From Lachnospiraceae bacterium (GTDB lineage: Bacteria > Bacillota > Clostridia > Lachnospirales > Lachnospiraceae), in contig SVFD01000001.1 in NCBI GenBank assembly GCA_015057025.1, positions 310,001-374,000 of the forward strand: DNA of 64,000 bases, in the 5' to 3' direction. Shown here piece by piece: positions 28,523-36,984 of the stretch. Below the pieces are notes generated by a model. The model was not told the DNA's origin. It worked only from the letters and a program-made list of their open reading frames with translations, and did not search any database. Within the stretch, counting starts at the first letter, position 1, and every line of letters begins with the position of its first letter. A program made the translations under genes and the position numbers.

Positions 28523-30349
28523 ATGTGTGGAATTGTAGGTTACATCGGAAAAAGCCAAGCTGCACCTATTATTTTGGATGGTTTGGAGAAACTGGAATAT
28601 CGCGGCTACGATTCTGCCGGAATTGCAGTTTATGACGGACAGCAGATAAACATGAAAAAGTCGGTGGGCAGATTAAAGGCTTTGGTGGAATTAACCCATG
28701 GTGGTGCCATGATGCCCGGAAATTTAGGGATTGGCCATACCAGATGGGCTACCCATGGTGCACCAACCGATGTCAATTCACATCCCCATTTGAATTCAAA
28801 AGAGACTATCGCAGTAGTTCATAACGGTATCATTGAAAATTATATAAAGTTAAGAAAAAAATTGGAAAACAAGGGTTATCTCTTTGTATCAGAAACCGAT
28901 ACGGAAGTGCTTGCCCATTTGTTGGATTATTATTATAAAGGCAATCCATTAGAAGCAATCACTAAGGTTATGCATCGTGTAGAAGGTTCTTATGCATTAG
29001 GTGTTATTTTTGCCGAACACCCGGACCGTATATTTGCGGTACGCAAGGCAAGCCCTTTAATCGTAGGCAAAAGTGATGAGGGTTGTTTTATTGCTTCTGA
29101 TGTGCCTGCAATTTTAAAATATACCCGTAATGTATATTTTATGGAAAATCAGGAAGTGGCTTGCTTAAAGGCTGATGAATTAACTTTTTATTCCGTAGAT
29201 GAAGAAGTGATTCAAAAAGAGCCCGTAACCATAGAGTGGGATGCAAAGGCGGCGGAAAAAGGCGGCTACGAGCATTACATGTTAAAAGAAATGTATGAGC
29301 AGCCTAAAGTATTGGAAGAAACCATAAGAAAATGTATTATTGATGATGATATCATAATTGAAGAATTAAAAATGTCCGAAGAGGATTTTCGTAAAATCAG
29401 CAAGATATATATTGTGGCGTGCGGTTCTTCTTACCATGCGGGCGTAACCGGTAAGTATGTCATTGAGAACATTGCAAGAGTGCCGGTAGAAGTGGATTTG
29501 GCATCGGAGTTTCGGTATCGTAACCCTATTATAGATGAAAATGCGCTGGTAATTGTAATAAGCCAGTCGGGAGAAACTGCAGACAGCCTTGCAGCAATGG
29601 CAGATATGCATGCTAAGGGTGTAAAAGTTATGGGGATTGTCAATGTGGTAGGAAGCAGTATAGCCAGAGATGCGGATTATATCATGTATACCTGGGCAGG
29701 ACCTGAAATTGCAGTTGCAACGACTAAAGCATATAGTGCGCAATTAATGGCATTGTATTTGTTTGCCATGAAGTTAGGAAAGGCTAAATCTGTGCTTGCA
29801 CAGGAAGAGTTTCGTCAAATGCTGGAGGATATGAAACTGTTACCGCAACAGGTAGAATTTCTTTTATCAAATCAGCGTAAAATACAGAAGTTTGCCAATC
29901 GCTATATTGCGGCAAAAAGTATCTTTTTTATCGGAAGAGGCATTGATTATGCCATTTCGTTGGAAGGTTCATTGAAGTTGAAAGAAATTTCATATATTCA
30001 TTCGGAGGCTTATGCGGCGGGAGAATTGAAGCATGGTACTATTTCATTGATTGAAGATGGTACATTGGTTGCTTGTGTTTCCACTCAGGAGGATTTATAT
30101 CAGAAAACTATCAGCAATATGGTAGAGGTAAAAGCCCGCGGTGCCTTTGTGTTGGCAGTTACCAATGAAGGAAATTACGAGATGCAAAAAGAAGCGGACT
30201 ATGTTATTTATATACCCAAAACCAACCGTTATTTCACAAATACGCTTGCAATAATTCCGTTGCAGTTATTTGGCTATTATGTGGCGGTGGGCAAAGGCTG
30301 TGATGTGGATAAGCCAAGAAATCTTGCAAAATCAGTTACGGTAGAATAG
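28523..30349 (+). CDS. glmS: Glutamine--fructose-6-phosphate aminotransferase (isomerizing)
   Basis: A 608-residue enzyme making glucosamine-6-P from fructose-6-P and glutamine. It has the N-terminal nucleophile C2 in MCGIVGYIG, the amidotransferase motifs GIGHTRWATHG and NGIIENY, and two SIS domains (SQSGETADS and the SYIHSEAYAAGELKHG region), ending in LAKSVTVE. AGGAGG lies before the ATG. There is no glmS ribozyme: the gap to the upstream gene is 12 bp. Supplies amino sugar for wall and polysaccharide. Confidence 0.97.
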   Translation: MCGIVGYIGKSQAAPIILDGLEKLEYRGYDSAGIAVYDGQQINMKKSVGRLKALVELTHGGAMMPGNLGIGHTRWATHGAPTDVNSHPHLNSKETIAVVHNGIIENYIKLRKKLENKGYLFVSETDTEVLAHLLDYYYKGNPLEAITKVMHRVEGSYALGVIFAEHPDRIFAVRKASPLIVGKSDEGCFIASDVPAILKYTRNVYFMENQEVACLKADELTFYSVDEEVIQKEPVTIEWDAKAAEKGGYEHYMLKEMYEQPKVLEETIRKCIIDDDIIIEELKMSEEDFRKISKIYIVACGSSYHAGVTGKYVIENIARVPVEVDLASEFRYRNPIIDENALVIVISQSGETADSLAAMADMHAKGVKVMGIVNVVGSSIARDADYIMYTWAGPEIAVATTKAYSAQLMALYLFAMKLGKAKSVLAQEEFRQMLEDMKLLPQQVEFLLSNQRKIQKFANRYIAAKSIFFIGRGIDYAISLEGSLKLKEISYIHSEAYAAGELKHGTISLIEDGTLVACVSTQEDLYQKTISNMVEVKARGAFVLAVTNEGNYEMQKEADYVIYIPKTNRYFTNTLAIIPLQLFGYYVAVGKGCDVDKPRNLAKSVTVE

Positions 30350-30358
30350 AGGAGAAAT

Positions 30359-31867
30359 ATGAGTAAAGAGTTTGATGAGTTAGAAGAAAAAGAAGGTCTT
30401 GAAGAAACTGAAACAGAAGATACGATAAAAGAAGGTAAAGAAGACACCGAATCAAAAGACAACGATTACGAAGATGTATGTTTTATGTGTCGTCGTCCGG
30501 AGCATATTGCAGGCAAAATGTTTCAGTTGCCAAATCACATTTGTATCTGTAATGATTGTATGCATAAAACTATGGATACCGTAAGCCAGTATGATTATCA
30601 GGGTATGTTAAATTATCCCGGTATGATGATGACGGCAGACGAATTTAATAAGATTCAGGAACAGTTTCCAAACATCAGTTTTATGAATTTATCTGATTTA
30701 CATGGTCATGGTGGAATTCCTAATAAGCAGAAGCTTAAGAAGAAAAAAACTGCTGAAGACGGTAAAAAGGAATTGCCGGCAATTGATATTAAAAAGATAC
30801 CTGTGCCCCATAAAATAAAGGCACAGCTGGACGACTATGTGGTTGGTCAGGAGCAGGCAAAAAAGATTATTTCAGTAGCAGTTTATAATCATTATAAGCG
30901 TGTAGCTACCAATACCATGGACGAAATCGAAATCGAGAAATCCAATATTCTTATGATTGGACCTACCGGTTGCGGTAAAACCTATCTGGTTAAAACTCTG
31001 GCAAAACTTCTGGATGTGCCTTTGGCAATTGCAGATGCCACTTCTTTAACGGAAGCCGGATATATCGGTGATGACATTGAAAGTGTTTTAAGTAAGCTTC
31101 TTGCGGCAGCAGGAAATGATACGGAAAAAGCGGAACGCGGTATTGTTTTCATTGATGAAATTGATAAAATCGCCAAGAAGAAAAATACAAATTCCCGTGA
31201 TGTTAGCGGTGAATCCGTACAGCAGGGGATGTTAAAGCTTTTGGAAGGAGCCGAGGTAGAAGTTCCTGTAGGCGCTAACAGCAAGAATGCAATGGTGCCC
31301 CTTACAACCATTAATACAAGAAATATTCTTTTTATTTGCGGCGGAGCTTTTCCGGATTTAGACGAAATTATTAAGCAGAGATTGTCTAAGCAGACCGGTA
31401 TCGGTTTCAATGCAGACTTAAAAGACCGTTATGATAAAGAGAAGAATATTCTGAAAAAGGTCACTGTGGAGGATATTAAGAAGTTCGGTATGATTCCTGA
31501 ATTTGTAGGTCGTTTGCCCATTATCTGTACCATGGAAGGCCTTGGAAAGGATATGCTTGTAAATATCCTAAAAGAGCCGAAAAATGCAATATTAAAGCAG
31601 TATCAAAAGCTTTTGGAATTGGACGAAGTGCAGTTACTGTTTGATGATGAGGCTTTGGAAGCAATTGCGGAGAAAGCTATTGAGAGAGATACCGGAGCCC
31701 GGGCATTACGTGCGATTATCGAAGAATTTATGCTGGATATTATGTACGAGATTCCAAAGGATGAAAATATCGGTACCGTAACCATTACCAGAGAATATAT
31801 TGAGGGCAAGGGCGGACCGAGAATTGAAATCAGAAGCAAGGCCAAAAGCAGTTCTGCAGCAGATTAG
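30359..31867 (+). CDS. clpX: Atypical ClpX-type AAA+ unfoldase
   Basis: 502 residues, about 80 longer than usual ClpX. An acidic 38-residue start precedes a zinc site (C41, C44, C64, C67), then a long linker and the AAA+ core: Walker A GPTGCGKT (~201-208), GYIG pore loop, Walker B IVFIDEID, and sensor regions to GARALRAIIE. The ClpP-docking IGF loop is present (I348-G349-F350), but the substrate-entry RKH loop reads S-K-N (308-310). It therefore should still dock ClpP but may choose different substrates; it is probably a second, specialised ClpX. It follows glmS by 9 bp in one operon. Confidence 0.88.
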   Translation: MSKEFDELEEKEGLEETETEDTIKEGKEDTESKDNDYEDVCFMCRRPEHIAGKMFQLPNHICICNDCMHKTMDTVSQYDYQGMLNYPGMMMTADEFNKIQEQFPNISFMNLSDLHGHGGIPNKQKLKKKKTAEDGKKELPAIDIKKIPVPHKIKAQLDDYVVGQEQAKKIISVAVYNHYKRVATNTMDEIEIEKSNILMIGPTGCGKTYLVKTLAKLLDVPLAIADATSLTEAGYIGDDIESVLSKLLAAAGNDTEKAERGIVFIDEIDKIAKKKNTNSRDVSGESVQQGMLKLLEGAEVEVPVGANSKNAMVPLTTINTRNILFICGGAFPDLDEIIKQRLSKQTGIGFNADLKDRYDKEKNILKKVTVEDIKKFGMIPEFVGRLPIICTMEGLGKDMLVNILKEPKNAILKQYQKLLELDEVQLLFDDEALEAIAEKAIERDTGARALRAIIEEFMLDIMYEIPKDENIGTVTITREYIEGKGGPRIEIRSKAKSSSAAD

Positions 31868-31927
31868 TCCGGCATTGAATAAATTAAAGAAGCATATAGT
31901 TTAGAAATGAGAATTTAGGGAGTAGAG

Positions 31928-33649
31928 ATGGATTGCAGAACCCGTATTATTTCCAACGACTATGCTGATTTGATTGTAGATTTTGATTTAGAAGAGAATA
32001 TGTTAGAAAATACCGCAGGTGACTTCTGTTTTTATCAGGTAGAAGACAACCTGCGGATTTTTTATGTGAATCGGGAAGAATTGCCGGATTTGTCCTTGTC
32101 GGATTATCGGTATTTATATCTGCCGGTTTGTTATGGATTAATGCAGAATGGCGGTGTTGTTCCCAGCGGATTTAATACATTGGCCTTAGAGGACAGCGGA
32201 ATATTAAGAGTACAGAGAGAACCCCTTGCATTAACCGGAAGTGGTTGCATTTTTGCTTGCATTGATAGTGGCATTGATTACACGAATGCAGTTTTTAAAC
32301 GGGAAGACGGAAGCAGTCGCATTCTTGCAATCTGGGATCAGGAAGAGCAGGGCGGCACACCGCCGGAGGGCTTTTTATATGGCAGTGAGTATGTAAGGGC
32401 GCAGATAAATGAAGCCTTACAGTCAGAGAATCCTTTGGAAGTGGTTCCCACAACCGATATATCGGGAAGGCATGGTACTGCCCTTGCAAGTATTGCGGCG
32501 GGCAGCAGTATAAATGAGGGTGATACTTTTCTGGGAGGAGCACCGGATACGGATATTGTTATTGTAAAATTAAAACAGGCAAAGCAGTATCTGCGGGAAT
32601 ATTACCTGGTACCGGAAGGAACACCCTGCTATCAGGAAAATGATATTTTAACGGCACTAAAATATGTGGCAGGTTTTGCCCGGACTGCAAAGAGACCTGT
32701 GTGTATCTGTCTCGGACTTGGCAGCAGTTTTGGTGATCATGCGGGTAACTCTTTATTAGAACGTTATATCGGCAGATTAAATGCAAGGCGTAACATAGCC
32801 GTGGTTGTCCCGGCAGGAAATGAAGGAAACAGCGGACATCATTATCGGGCCGTGTTTGCCAAGGAAGATGTAAATCCCATACGTGAAGCGGAAATCAGAG
32901 TGGGTGAAGGTAACAGAGGTTTTATTGCGGAAATTTGGGGAAGCGTACCGAATTATTTCTCAATTTCACTTCGCTCCCCCGGCGGGGAAGAAATCAGGGA
33001 TATTTCATTTCGGCTTGATACAACCAGAATATATGACTTTGTTTATTCAGAAACAAGGGTGACGGTTGACGCCCTTTTGGTAGAACAGGTTTCCGGGCAA
33101 CAGCTGGTAGTTATGCGTTTTGAGGAACCGACCCCCGGTGTATGGACGATAGGAATACGTTCAGAAGAAACTACGGTTTTGGCTGTCTGTGATATATGGT
33201 TGCCGATAAAACAGTTTTTAACAGGAGAAACATATTTTTTAGAACCATCGCCTTATATTACATTAACTGCTCCGGCAACAGGGCAGTCTGCTATGTGTGT
33301 GTCGGCATATAATGGAACTACAAGAGGCTTCTATCAGGAATCCGGCAGAGGATATACAAGGGCAAATCTGATCAAGCCGGATTTTTCTGCACCGGGAGCA
33401 AATGTATCGGCTGTTATAGGGGCAGTAAGTGGTACGGGAGCTGCCGCTGCCATAACGGCAGGGGCTGTTTTACAATTTATGCAGTGGGCGGTTGTTGAAG
33501 GAAATGCACCGTTGGTAAACGGAGTAGAGATTAAAAATTATTTTATCCGGGGAGCAAGAAGAGATACGTCTTTAAATTGGCCAAATCAGGAGCAGGGATA
33601 CGGACAGTTGGATATTTTTGAAACCTTTGAGCGATTAAGAAGGGTATAA
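31928..33649 (+). CDS. S8 subtilase-family protein lacking the catalytic serine (pseudoprotease candidate)
   Basis: 573 residues, no signal peptide. The subtilase fold signs are clear: Asp box ACIDSGID (D113), His box SGRHGT (H182), oxyanion Asn in PAGNEG (N298) and the final box SGTGAAAAITAG. The position that should be the nucleophilic serine (GTS) is glycine G504 (codon GGA at 33437). A long insertion (~300-470) sits between the His and Ser boxes as in CspB-like clostridial proteases. Loss of serine predicts no peptidase activity, similar in principle to the CspA/CspC pseudoproteases. No signal peptide suggests a cytoplasmic or sporulation role. Start ATG behind AGGGAG. Confidence 0.85.
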   Translation: MDCRTRIISNDYADLIVDFDLEENMLENTAGDFCFYQVEDNLRIFYVNREELPDLSLSDYRYLYLPVCYGLMQNGGVVPSGFNTLALEDSGILRVQREPLALTGSGCIFACIDSGIDYTNAVFKREDGSSRILAIWDQEEQGGTPPEGFLYGSEYVRAQINEALQSENPLEVVPTTDISGRHGTALASIAAGSSINEGDTFLGGAPDTDIVIVKLKQAKQYLREYYLVPEGTPCYQENDILTALKYVAGFARTAKRPVCICLGLGSSFGDHAGNSLLERYIGRLNARRNIAVVVPAGNEGNSGHHYRAVFAKEDVNPIREAEIRVGEGNRGFIAEIWGSVPNYFSISLRSPGGEEIRDISFRLDTTRIYDFVYSETRVTVDALLVEQVSGQQLVVMRFEEPTPGVWTIGIRSEETTVLAVCDIWLPIKQFLTGETYFLEPSPYITLTAPATGQSAMCVSAYNGTTRGFYQESGRGYTRANLIKPDFSAPGANVSAVIGAVSGTGAAAAITAGAVLQFMQWAVVEGNAPLVNGVEIKNYFIRGARRDTSLNWPNQEQGYGQLDIFETFERLRRV

Positions 33650-33650
33650 T

Positions 33651-33915
33651 ATTCCAAATTGGAATAAAAAAAGACGATATTTATATGTAAAATATTCCGA
33701 ACTGGAATATTTTACATATATAAGCTTGTGTAATATTCCATGTTGGAATAAATAATCTTAATTTGCGAGAATAAATATTCCAATATGGAATAAAAAGGTT
33801 AATCCACAAAAGTAAATATTCCAAATCGGAATAATAAGATTAATTTGCGAGAGTGAATATTCCAAAATGGAATAAAAAAGACTAGTTTGTGAGAGTAAAT
33901 ATTCTAATTTGGAAT
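33651..33915. repeat. Seven phased ATTCC-N5-GGAAT palindromes
   Basis: This is the only content of the 387-bp gap between the S8 gene and the response regulator apart from a promoter. The 15-bp units lie at 33651-33665, 33694-33708, 33735-33749, 33777-33791, 33818-33832, 33859-33873 and 33901-33915 (the last has ATTCT). Centre distances are 43, 41, 42, 41, 41 and 42 bp, close to four helical turns. The sequence between the later copies is also similar (TTAATTTGCGAGAGT-like), so the array is a tandem ~41-bp repeat. Copy 2 extends into a perfect 17-bp-arm inverted repeat (33682-33698 with 33704-33720). It looks like a multi-operator regulatory region. Confidence 0.9.
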
Positions 33916-33935
33916 AATGAAAGGTAAAAAGAAGT

Positions 33936-33963
33936 TTGAAGAAAATATACTACATGCTATAAT
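33936..33963 (+). promoter_or_regulatory. Sigma-A promoter for the response regulator-kinase operon
   Basis: TTGAAG (33936-33941), 16-bp spacer, TATAAT (33958-33963). The predicted start near 33970 puts the centre of the nearest palindrome (33908) at about -62, a usual class I activator position. Confidence 0.7.
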
Positions 33964-34036
33964 GTAGGCAAATATATGTCATAAATGACAGAATTATGTA
34001 GTTGGCAGATTGTGGTTTTGAAGTGAGAACAGACGA

Positions 34037-34765
34037 ATGAAAAGAATATTAATTTTAGAAGACGAACCGTTAATAAGAAATATGGTAAAACAACTGATTG
34101 AAGAGTCAGAAGTAAAAGCTGATGTATATGATTTTGATAATGTGAAAGAAGCTTATCAATGTGCTTTAGAAAAACAAATCGATTGTTTTATTGCAGATAT
34201 TATTCTGGATACTAAAACACCGGGGGATACTTCGGGCTTGAAATTTGTGGAAAGCATTCGTAAAATAAAGAAGTATACTTTGACACCTGTAATTATGCTA
34301 ACTTCTTTACAGGATATGAAGTATTGTACTTATGATGTCTTTCATGTTTACAGCTTTGTGGAGAAGCCCTTCGCACCGGAGCGTTTGAAACATTTGATAG
34401 AAGAGTGTTTCGGTGGAGAGACGGCAGAGGCAGAGAAGCATTTGTTTTTTCATGTAGACGGCATCATTATGACCGTTGAGTTGAAAGATTTCGTATATGC
34501 AGAGAAGCAAAATAGGGGAATGTTGATACATACGAATCAACATGGAGTGCTGAAGGTTTCATATAAGACTTTGAAAGCATTATTGGAAGAAGCGGCTTGT
34601 GATGATTTGATTCAATGCAGTCGTTTCTGTGTGGTAAATCGTAATTATATTGAAAGTTATGATTCTGTAAATTGCATGATTCAATTAAAAAACAACCACG
34701 GCTTGATAGACGTAGGTGGAAGGTACAAAAGGGTTTTGGAAGAAGGTTACTTTAGAAAATGTTGA
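34037..34765 (+). CDS. LytTR-family response regulator (AgrA-like)
   Basis: 242 residues: receiver domain (~1-122) with acidic pocket EDE near the start, phospho-acceptor D in FIADIILD, and conserved T and K (MLTSLQ, VEKPF); then a LytTR DNA-binding domain (~140-240) with FVYAEKQNRGMLIHT, FCVVNRNYIESYDS and GRYKRVLEEGYF. This architecture is that of AgrA/VirR regulators controlled by peptide-sensing GHKL kinases. The kinase gene overlaps its end by 7 bp. Confidence 0.92.
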   Translation: MKRILILEDEPLIRNMVKQLIEESEVKADVYDFDNVKEAYQCALEKQIDCFIADIILDTKTPGDTSGLKFVESIRKIKKYTLTPVIMLTSLQDMKYCTYDVFHVYSFVEKPFAPERLKHLIEECFGGETAEAEKHLFFHVDGIIMTVELKDFVYAEKQNRGMLIHTNQHGVLKVSYKTLKALLEEAACDDLIQCSRFCVVNRNYIESYDSVNCMIQLKNNHGLIDVGGRYKRVLEEGYFRKC

Positions 34766-36033
34766 TGATAGTAAATTTAATGGTTGAATTGCTGGCACTA
34801 TTTATATGTGTGCATGCTGTACATGGTAAAAAGTTGAAAGTAGATGTGGCTACGGTTGCTACATATGTTTCCATGATTGCAATTATGTTTCTGAGTAATA
34901 CATTTGAATGGCATAGTGCAGTAGTTATTATTACTTATATATTTTTATATCTGTTTTGCGTATTTCAGTTTAAGCAGGGACCGGCATCTGCATTTGTGAG
35001 TGTGGTATTAGCTATGATACTTATAGTGGTGATACAGTTTTGTTGTGTTATAGTCTTTGCTCTTCTTCCTGATTTTGACGAGACACTTAGAGGATTTATC
35101 ATTAATATTATTACTGTATGGATTATCGTTTTTTTGTCAGTTAAAGTTGAACTGAATAAATTAAAAGAAATTATATGCCGAAGACATTGGTTAATGTATA
35201 GCATCATGGCGTTTACCTTGATTGTAGTTATGCTATCTTTGATACAAATGAAGAAAAATAGTTCCATTAATGTCGGTTTCTTTGCTTTTGGTATTCCGTC
35301 TATTGCTTTGATTTTTTGTTTGTTAGTTTATTGGGATAAATCCAGCAATGCAGAGAAAGAGTTAAAGGCGGAGAGGGATACCATGCTACTTATGAAGGAT
35401 AATTATGATGATTTAGTAGTAAGAGTAAAAGAAAATCAGCATGGTATCAATAACCATATGATGGCAGTATTATCCTCTCATTATGCTTATAAGAGTTATG
35501 ATGACTTGGTAGAAGCCCAGCAGGAATATTGTGACACCATTCAGGAGGAAAATAAGTATAACAGTCTGGTCTTAATTAATAATTCTACTTTAGGCGGTTT
35601 TCTCTATGCTAAGCTACAGGAAATGGAAGGAAAGGGTATTGATATAGAATATAGGATTCTTACACAGGTATGTGAATGTGAGATGCCCTATTACTATATC
35701 GTAGAGTCCTTGGGAGTACTTCTTGATAATGCTGCAGAGGCAGTTCTGTCCTCTGATTTGGAGAAGCAGGTTTCTTTTGAGGTGTCTAAGAGAGATTCAC
35801 ACTATATTTTTACGATTCGTAATGTATTTCGTCAGGTAGACTTTGAGGAAATAGAGCATTGGTTTTATCGGGGAGTGACTAGCAAGGGAGAAGGTCATGG
35901 TATCGGGTTGCATCGTGTTCGGAATCTTTGTGAAAAACATGGTTGTGAGATTACCTGTAGGAATGTAAGTTTAGATGATAAGAATTGGATAGAGTTTAAC
36001 TTGATAATTAGGGAAAAGGAAGGCGATGCATAG
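34759..36033 (+). CDS. GHKL sensor histidine kinase (AgrC-like) 1
   Basis: 424 residues. About six or seven membrane helices (1-~195) form the sensor; the cytoplasmic part has the phospho-acceptor region ENQHGINNHMMAV (~232-245), a dimerisation helix and a GHKL ATPase domain with N-box GVLLDNAAEAV and G-box GHGIGLHRVRN. It overlaps the response regulator, so the two are a coupled pair. It is convergent with agrD, with a shared terminator between. The likely ligand is the AgrD-derived cyclic peptide. Confidence 0.9.
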   Translation: MLMIVNLMVELLALFICVHAVHGKKLKVDVATVATYVSMIAIMFLSNTFEWHSAVVIITYIFLYLFCVFQFKQGPASAFVSVVLAMILIVVIQFCCVIVFALLPDFDETLRGFIINIITVWIIVFLSVKVELNKLKEIICRRHWLMYSIMAFTLIVVMLSLIQMKKNSSINVGFFAFGIPSIALIFCLLVYWDKSSNAEKELKAERDTMLLMKDNYDDLVVRVKENQHGINNHMMAVLSSHYAYKSYDDLVEAQQEYCDTIQEENKYNSLVLINNSTLGGFLYAKLQEMEGKGIDIEYRILTQVCECEMPYYYIVESLGVLLDNAAEAVLSSDLEKQVSFEVSKRDSHYIFTIRNVFRQVDFEEIEHWFYRGVTSKGEGHGIGLHRVRNLCEKHGCEITCRNVSLDDKNWIEFNLIIREKEGDA

Positions 36034-36041
36034 GCATCGTC
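36022..36041. terminator. Bidirectional terminator between kinase 1 and agrD
   Basis: GGCGATGC and GCATCGTC form an 8-bp stem (one G-U) with an ATAG loop that contains the end of the kinase stop codon. T/C-rich tracts follow on both strands. Confidence 0.65.
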
Positions 36042-36045
36042 TTCT

Positions 36046-36168
36046 TTATTCTTCTTCCGGAGAAGGAAAGGGTTCTTCGCCAAAAAGGAGAAAACTTGGG
36101 GAACCACCTTCGAACCACCATGAAAATCCCGCACATGCACTCAAAATCTTAGCAATCCATTCTGTCAT
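36046..36168 (-). CDS. agrD: AgrD-type cyclic autoinducer peptide precursor (serine core)
   Basis: A 40-codon ORF starting inside the end of agrB (20-bp overlap) behind a perfect AGGAGG 8 bp before the ATG. The layout fits AgrD: an amphipathic N-terminal leader (TEWIAKILSA...), a hydrophobic core SPSFLLF, then an acidic, proline-containing recognition tail GEEPFPSPEEE. The expected ring-forming cysteine is missing; S25 (S-F-L-L-F) is the best candidate nucleophile, giving a lactone, with S23 or the more distant C12 as less likely options. It is co-transcribed with its processing protease AgrB. Confidence 0.82.
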   Translation of the reverse strand: MTEWIAKILSACAGFSWWFEGGSPSFLLFGEEPFPSPEEE

Positions 36169-36718
36169 TTTCTTGTCCTCCTTTCTTACGTATTTTCGCC
36201 ACAATCAATTGCAACGAATGGGTTATGATTACCCAGAAGCCTACATGTAATAATTCAGCTTCGGGGAAAAACATCAATATCAGGGTATAAACCAATATAA
36301 AGCCGGAAGCAATTGACCTAAAATACATTTTTCGGTCACCAGTGGTTTCCTTGCGGTATTTTGATACCACAGGACCGATACCAAAGCATACAAGTATGGA
36401 AAACATCAGCATTAGAAGCTGTATCGGTAAAGGAAGCTGTATCATGGGCAGAATCACAATGGAGAGAGCCATATAACTAATTGACATCAGAAGGCACCCC
36501 CAATAGGTATAGAAATGGATTCCACCGGTAGAACAACGCAGAAATAACATAATGAACAATGCAAAAAAATACTCCGGTAAAAGCTGATGAAACAATAACG
36601 CCATAATCAGGGTTTTACTGACTTCGGAGAAGATACTTTTAAAAAGAAAGATAACACAGGCAGCCTGATAACCGGTTAAGTGATATGTATCCTTTAAATA
36701 CGATTTTACCTTGTCCAT
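36149..36718 (-). CDS. agrB: AgrB, autoinducer peptide-processing membrane protease
   Basis: 189 residues with four to six membrane helices. The catalytic motif is intact: L-R-C-S-T-G-G-I-H-x6-C, giving the His and Cys of the cysteine endopeptidase. AgrB removes the AgrD tail and closes the (thio)lactone ring at the membrane. GGAG 5 bp before the ATG. The end overlaps agrD. Its strand is opposite to both kinases, so signal synthesis and sensing can be regulated separately. Confidence 0.93.
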   Translation of the reverse strand: MDKVKSYLKDTYHLTGYQAACVIFLFKSIFSEVSKTLIMALLFHQLLPEYFFALFIMLFLRCSTGGIHFYTYWGCLLMSISYMALSIVILPMIQLPLPIQLLMLMFSILVCFGIGPVVSKYRKETTGDRKMYFRSIASGFILVYTLILMFFPEAELLHVGFWVIITHSLQLIVAKIRKKGGQENDRMDC

Positions 36719-36782
36719 AATTGCTCCACTCTCAATATCTGGTTATATCCTTTTGCTGCTAAATAGCGGCAACAAAGAGAAT

Positions 36783-36797
36783 ATCTCCAATTGGAAT
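36783..36797. promoter_or_regulatory. Degenerate copy of the palindrome upstream of agrB
   Basis: It matches ATTCC-N5-GGAAT at 8 of 10 positions (right half perfect, left half ATCTC). It lies 65 bp upstream of the agrB start in the agrB/kinase-2 divergent region. A link to the seven-copy array is suggestive only. Confidence 0.35.
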
Positions 36798-36925
36798 GAA
36801 ATTACGGATTTTTGTTTGAAATAAGAGAATTTCGCCTCTAAATTATAATGAAATGTGTTTTAAAACATTGAGAGGATTAGAAATTGAATTTTGAAACAAA
36901 AAAAGCATAATTCACGCAAAAAATG

Positions 36926-36953
36926 TTGAGATTTGTCAAAAAGATTTTATACT
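36926..36953 (+). promoter_or_regulatory. Promoter for GHKL kinase 2
   Basis: TTGAGA (36926-36931), 16-bp spacer, TATACT (36948-36953), about 30 bp before the ATG at 36985. The rest of the 266-bp divergent region holds an AT palindrome GTTTTAAAAC (36857-36866) and no clear agrB promoter. Confidence 0.55.
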
Positions 36954-36984
36954 TAACAGATTAAAATGTTTAGGAGTGTGACTT

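Noticed and set aside
33651-33915. CRISPR-like array
   Set aside because: The repeats are palindromic 15-mers and the sequences between them are similar to each other, not unique spacers; no cas genes are nearby.
35895-36140. 81-codon minus-strand ORF near agrD
   Set aside because: It overlaps the kinase gene end and agrD in another frame, has no SD and no protein-like composition; agrD is the real gene here.
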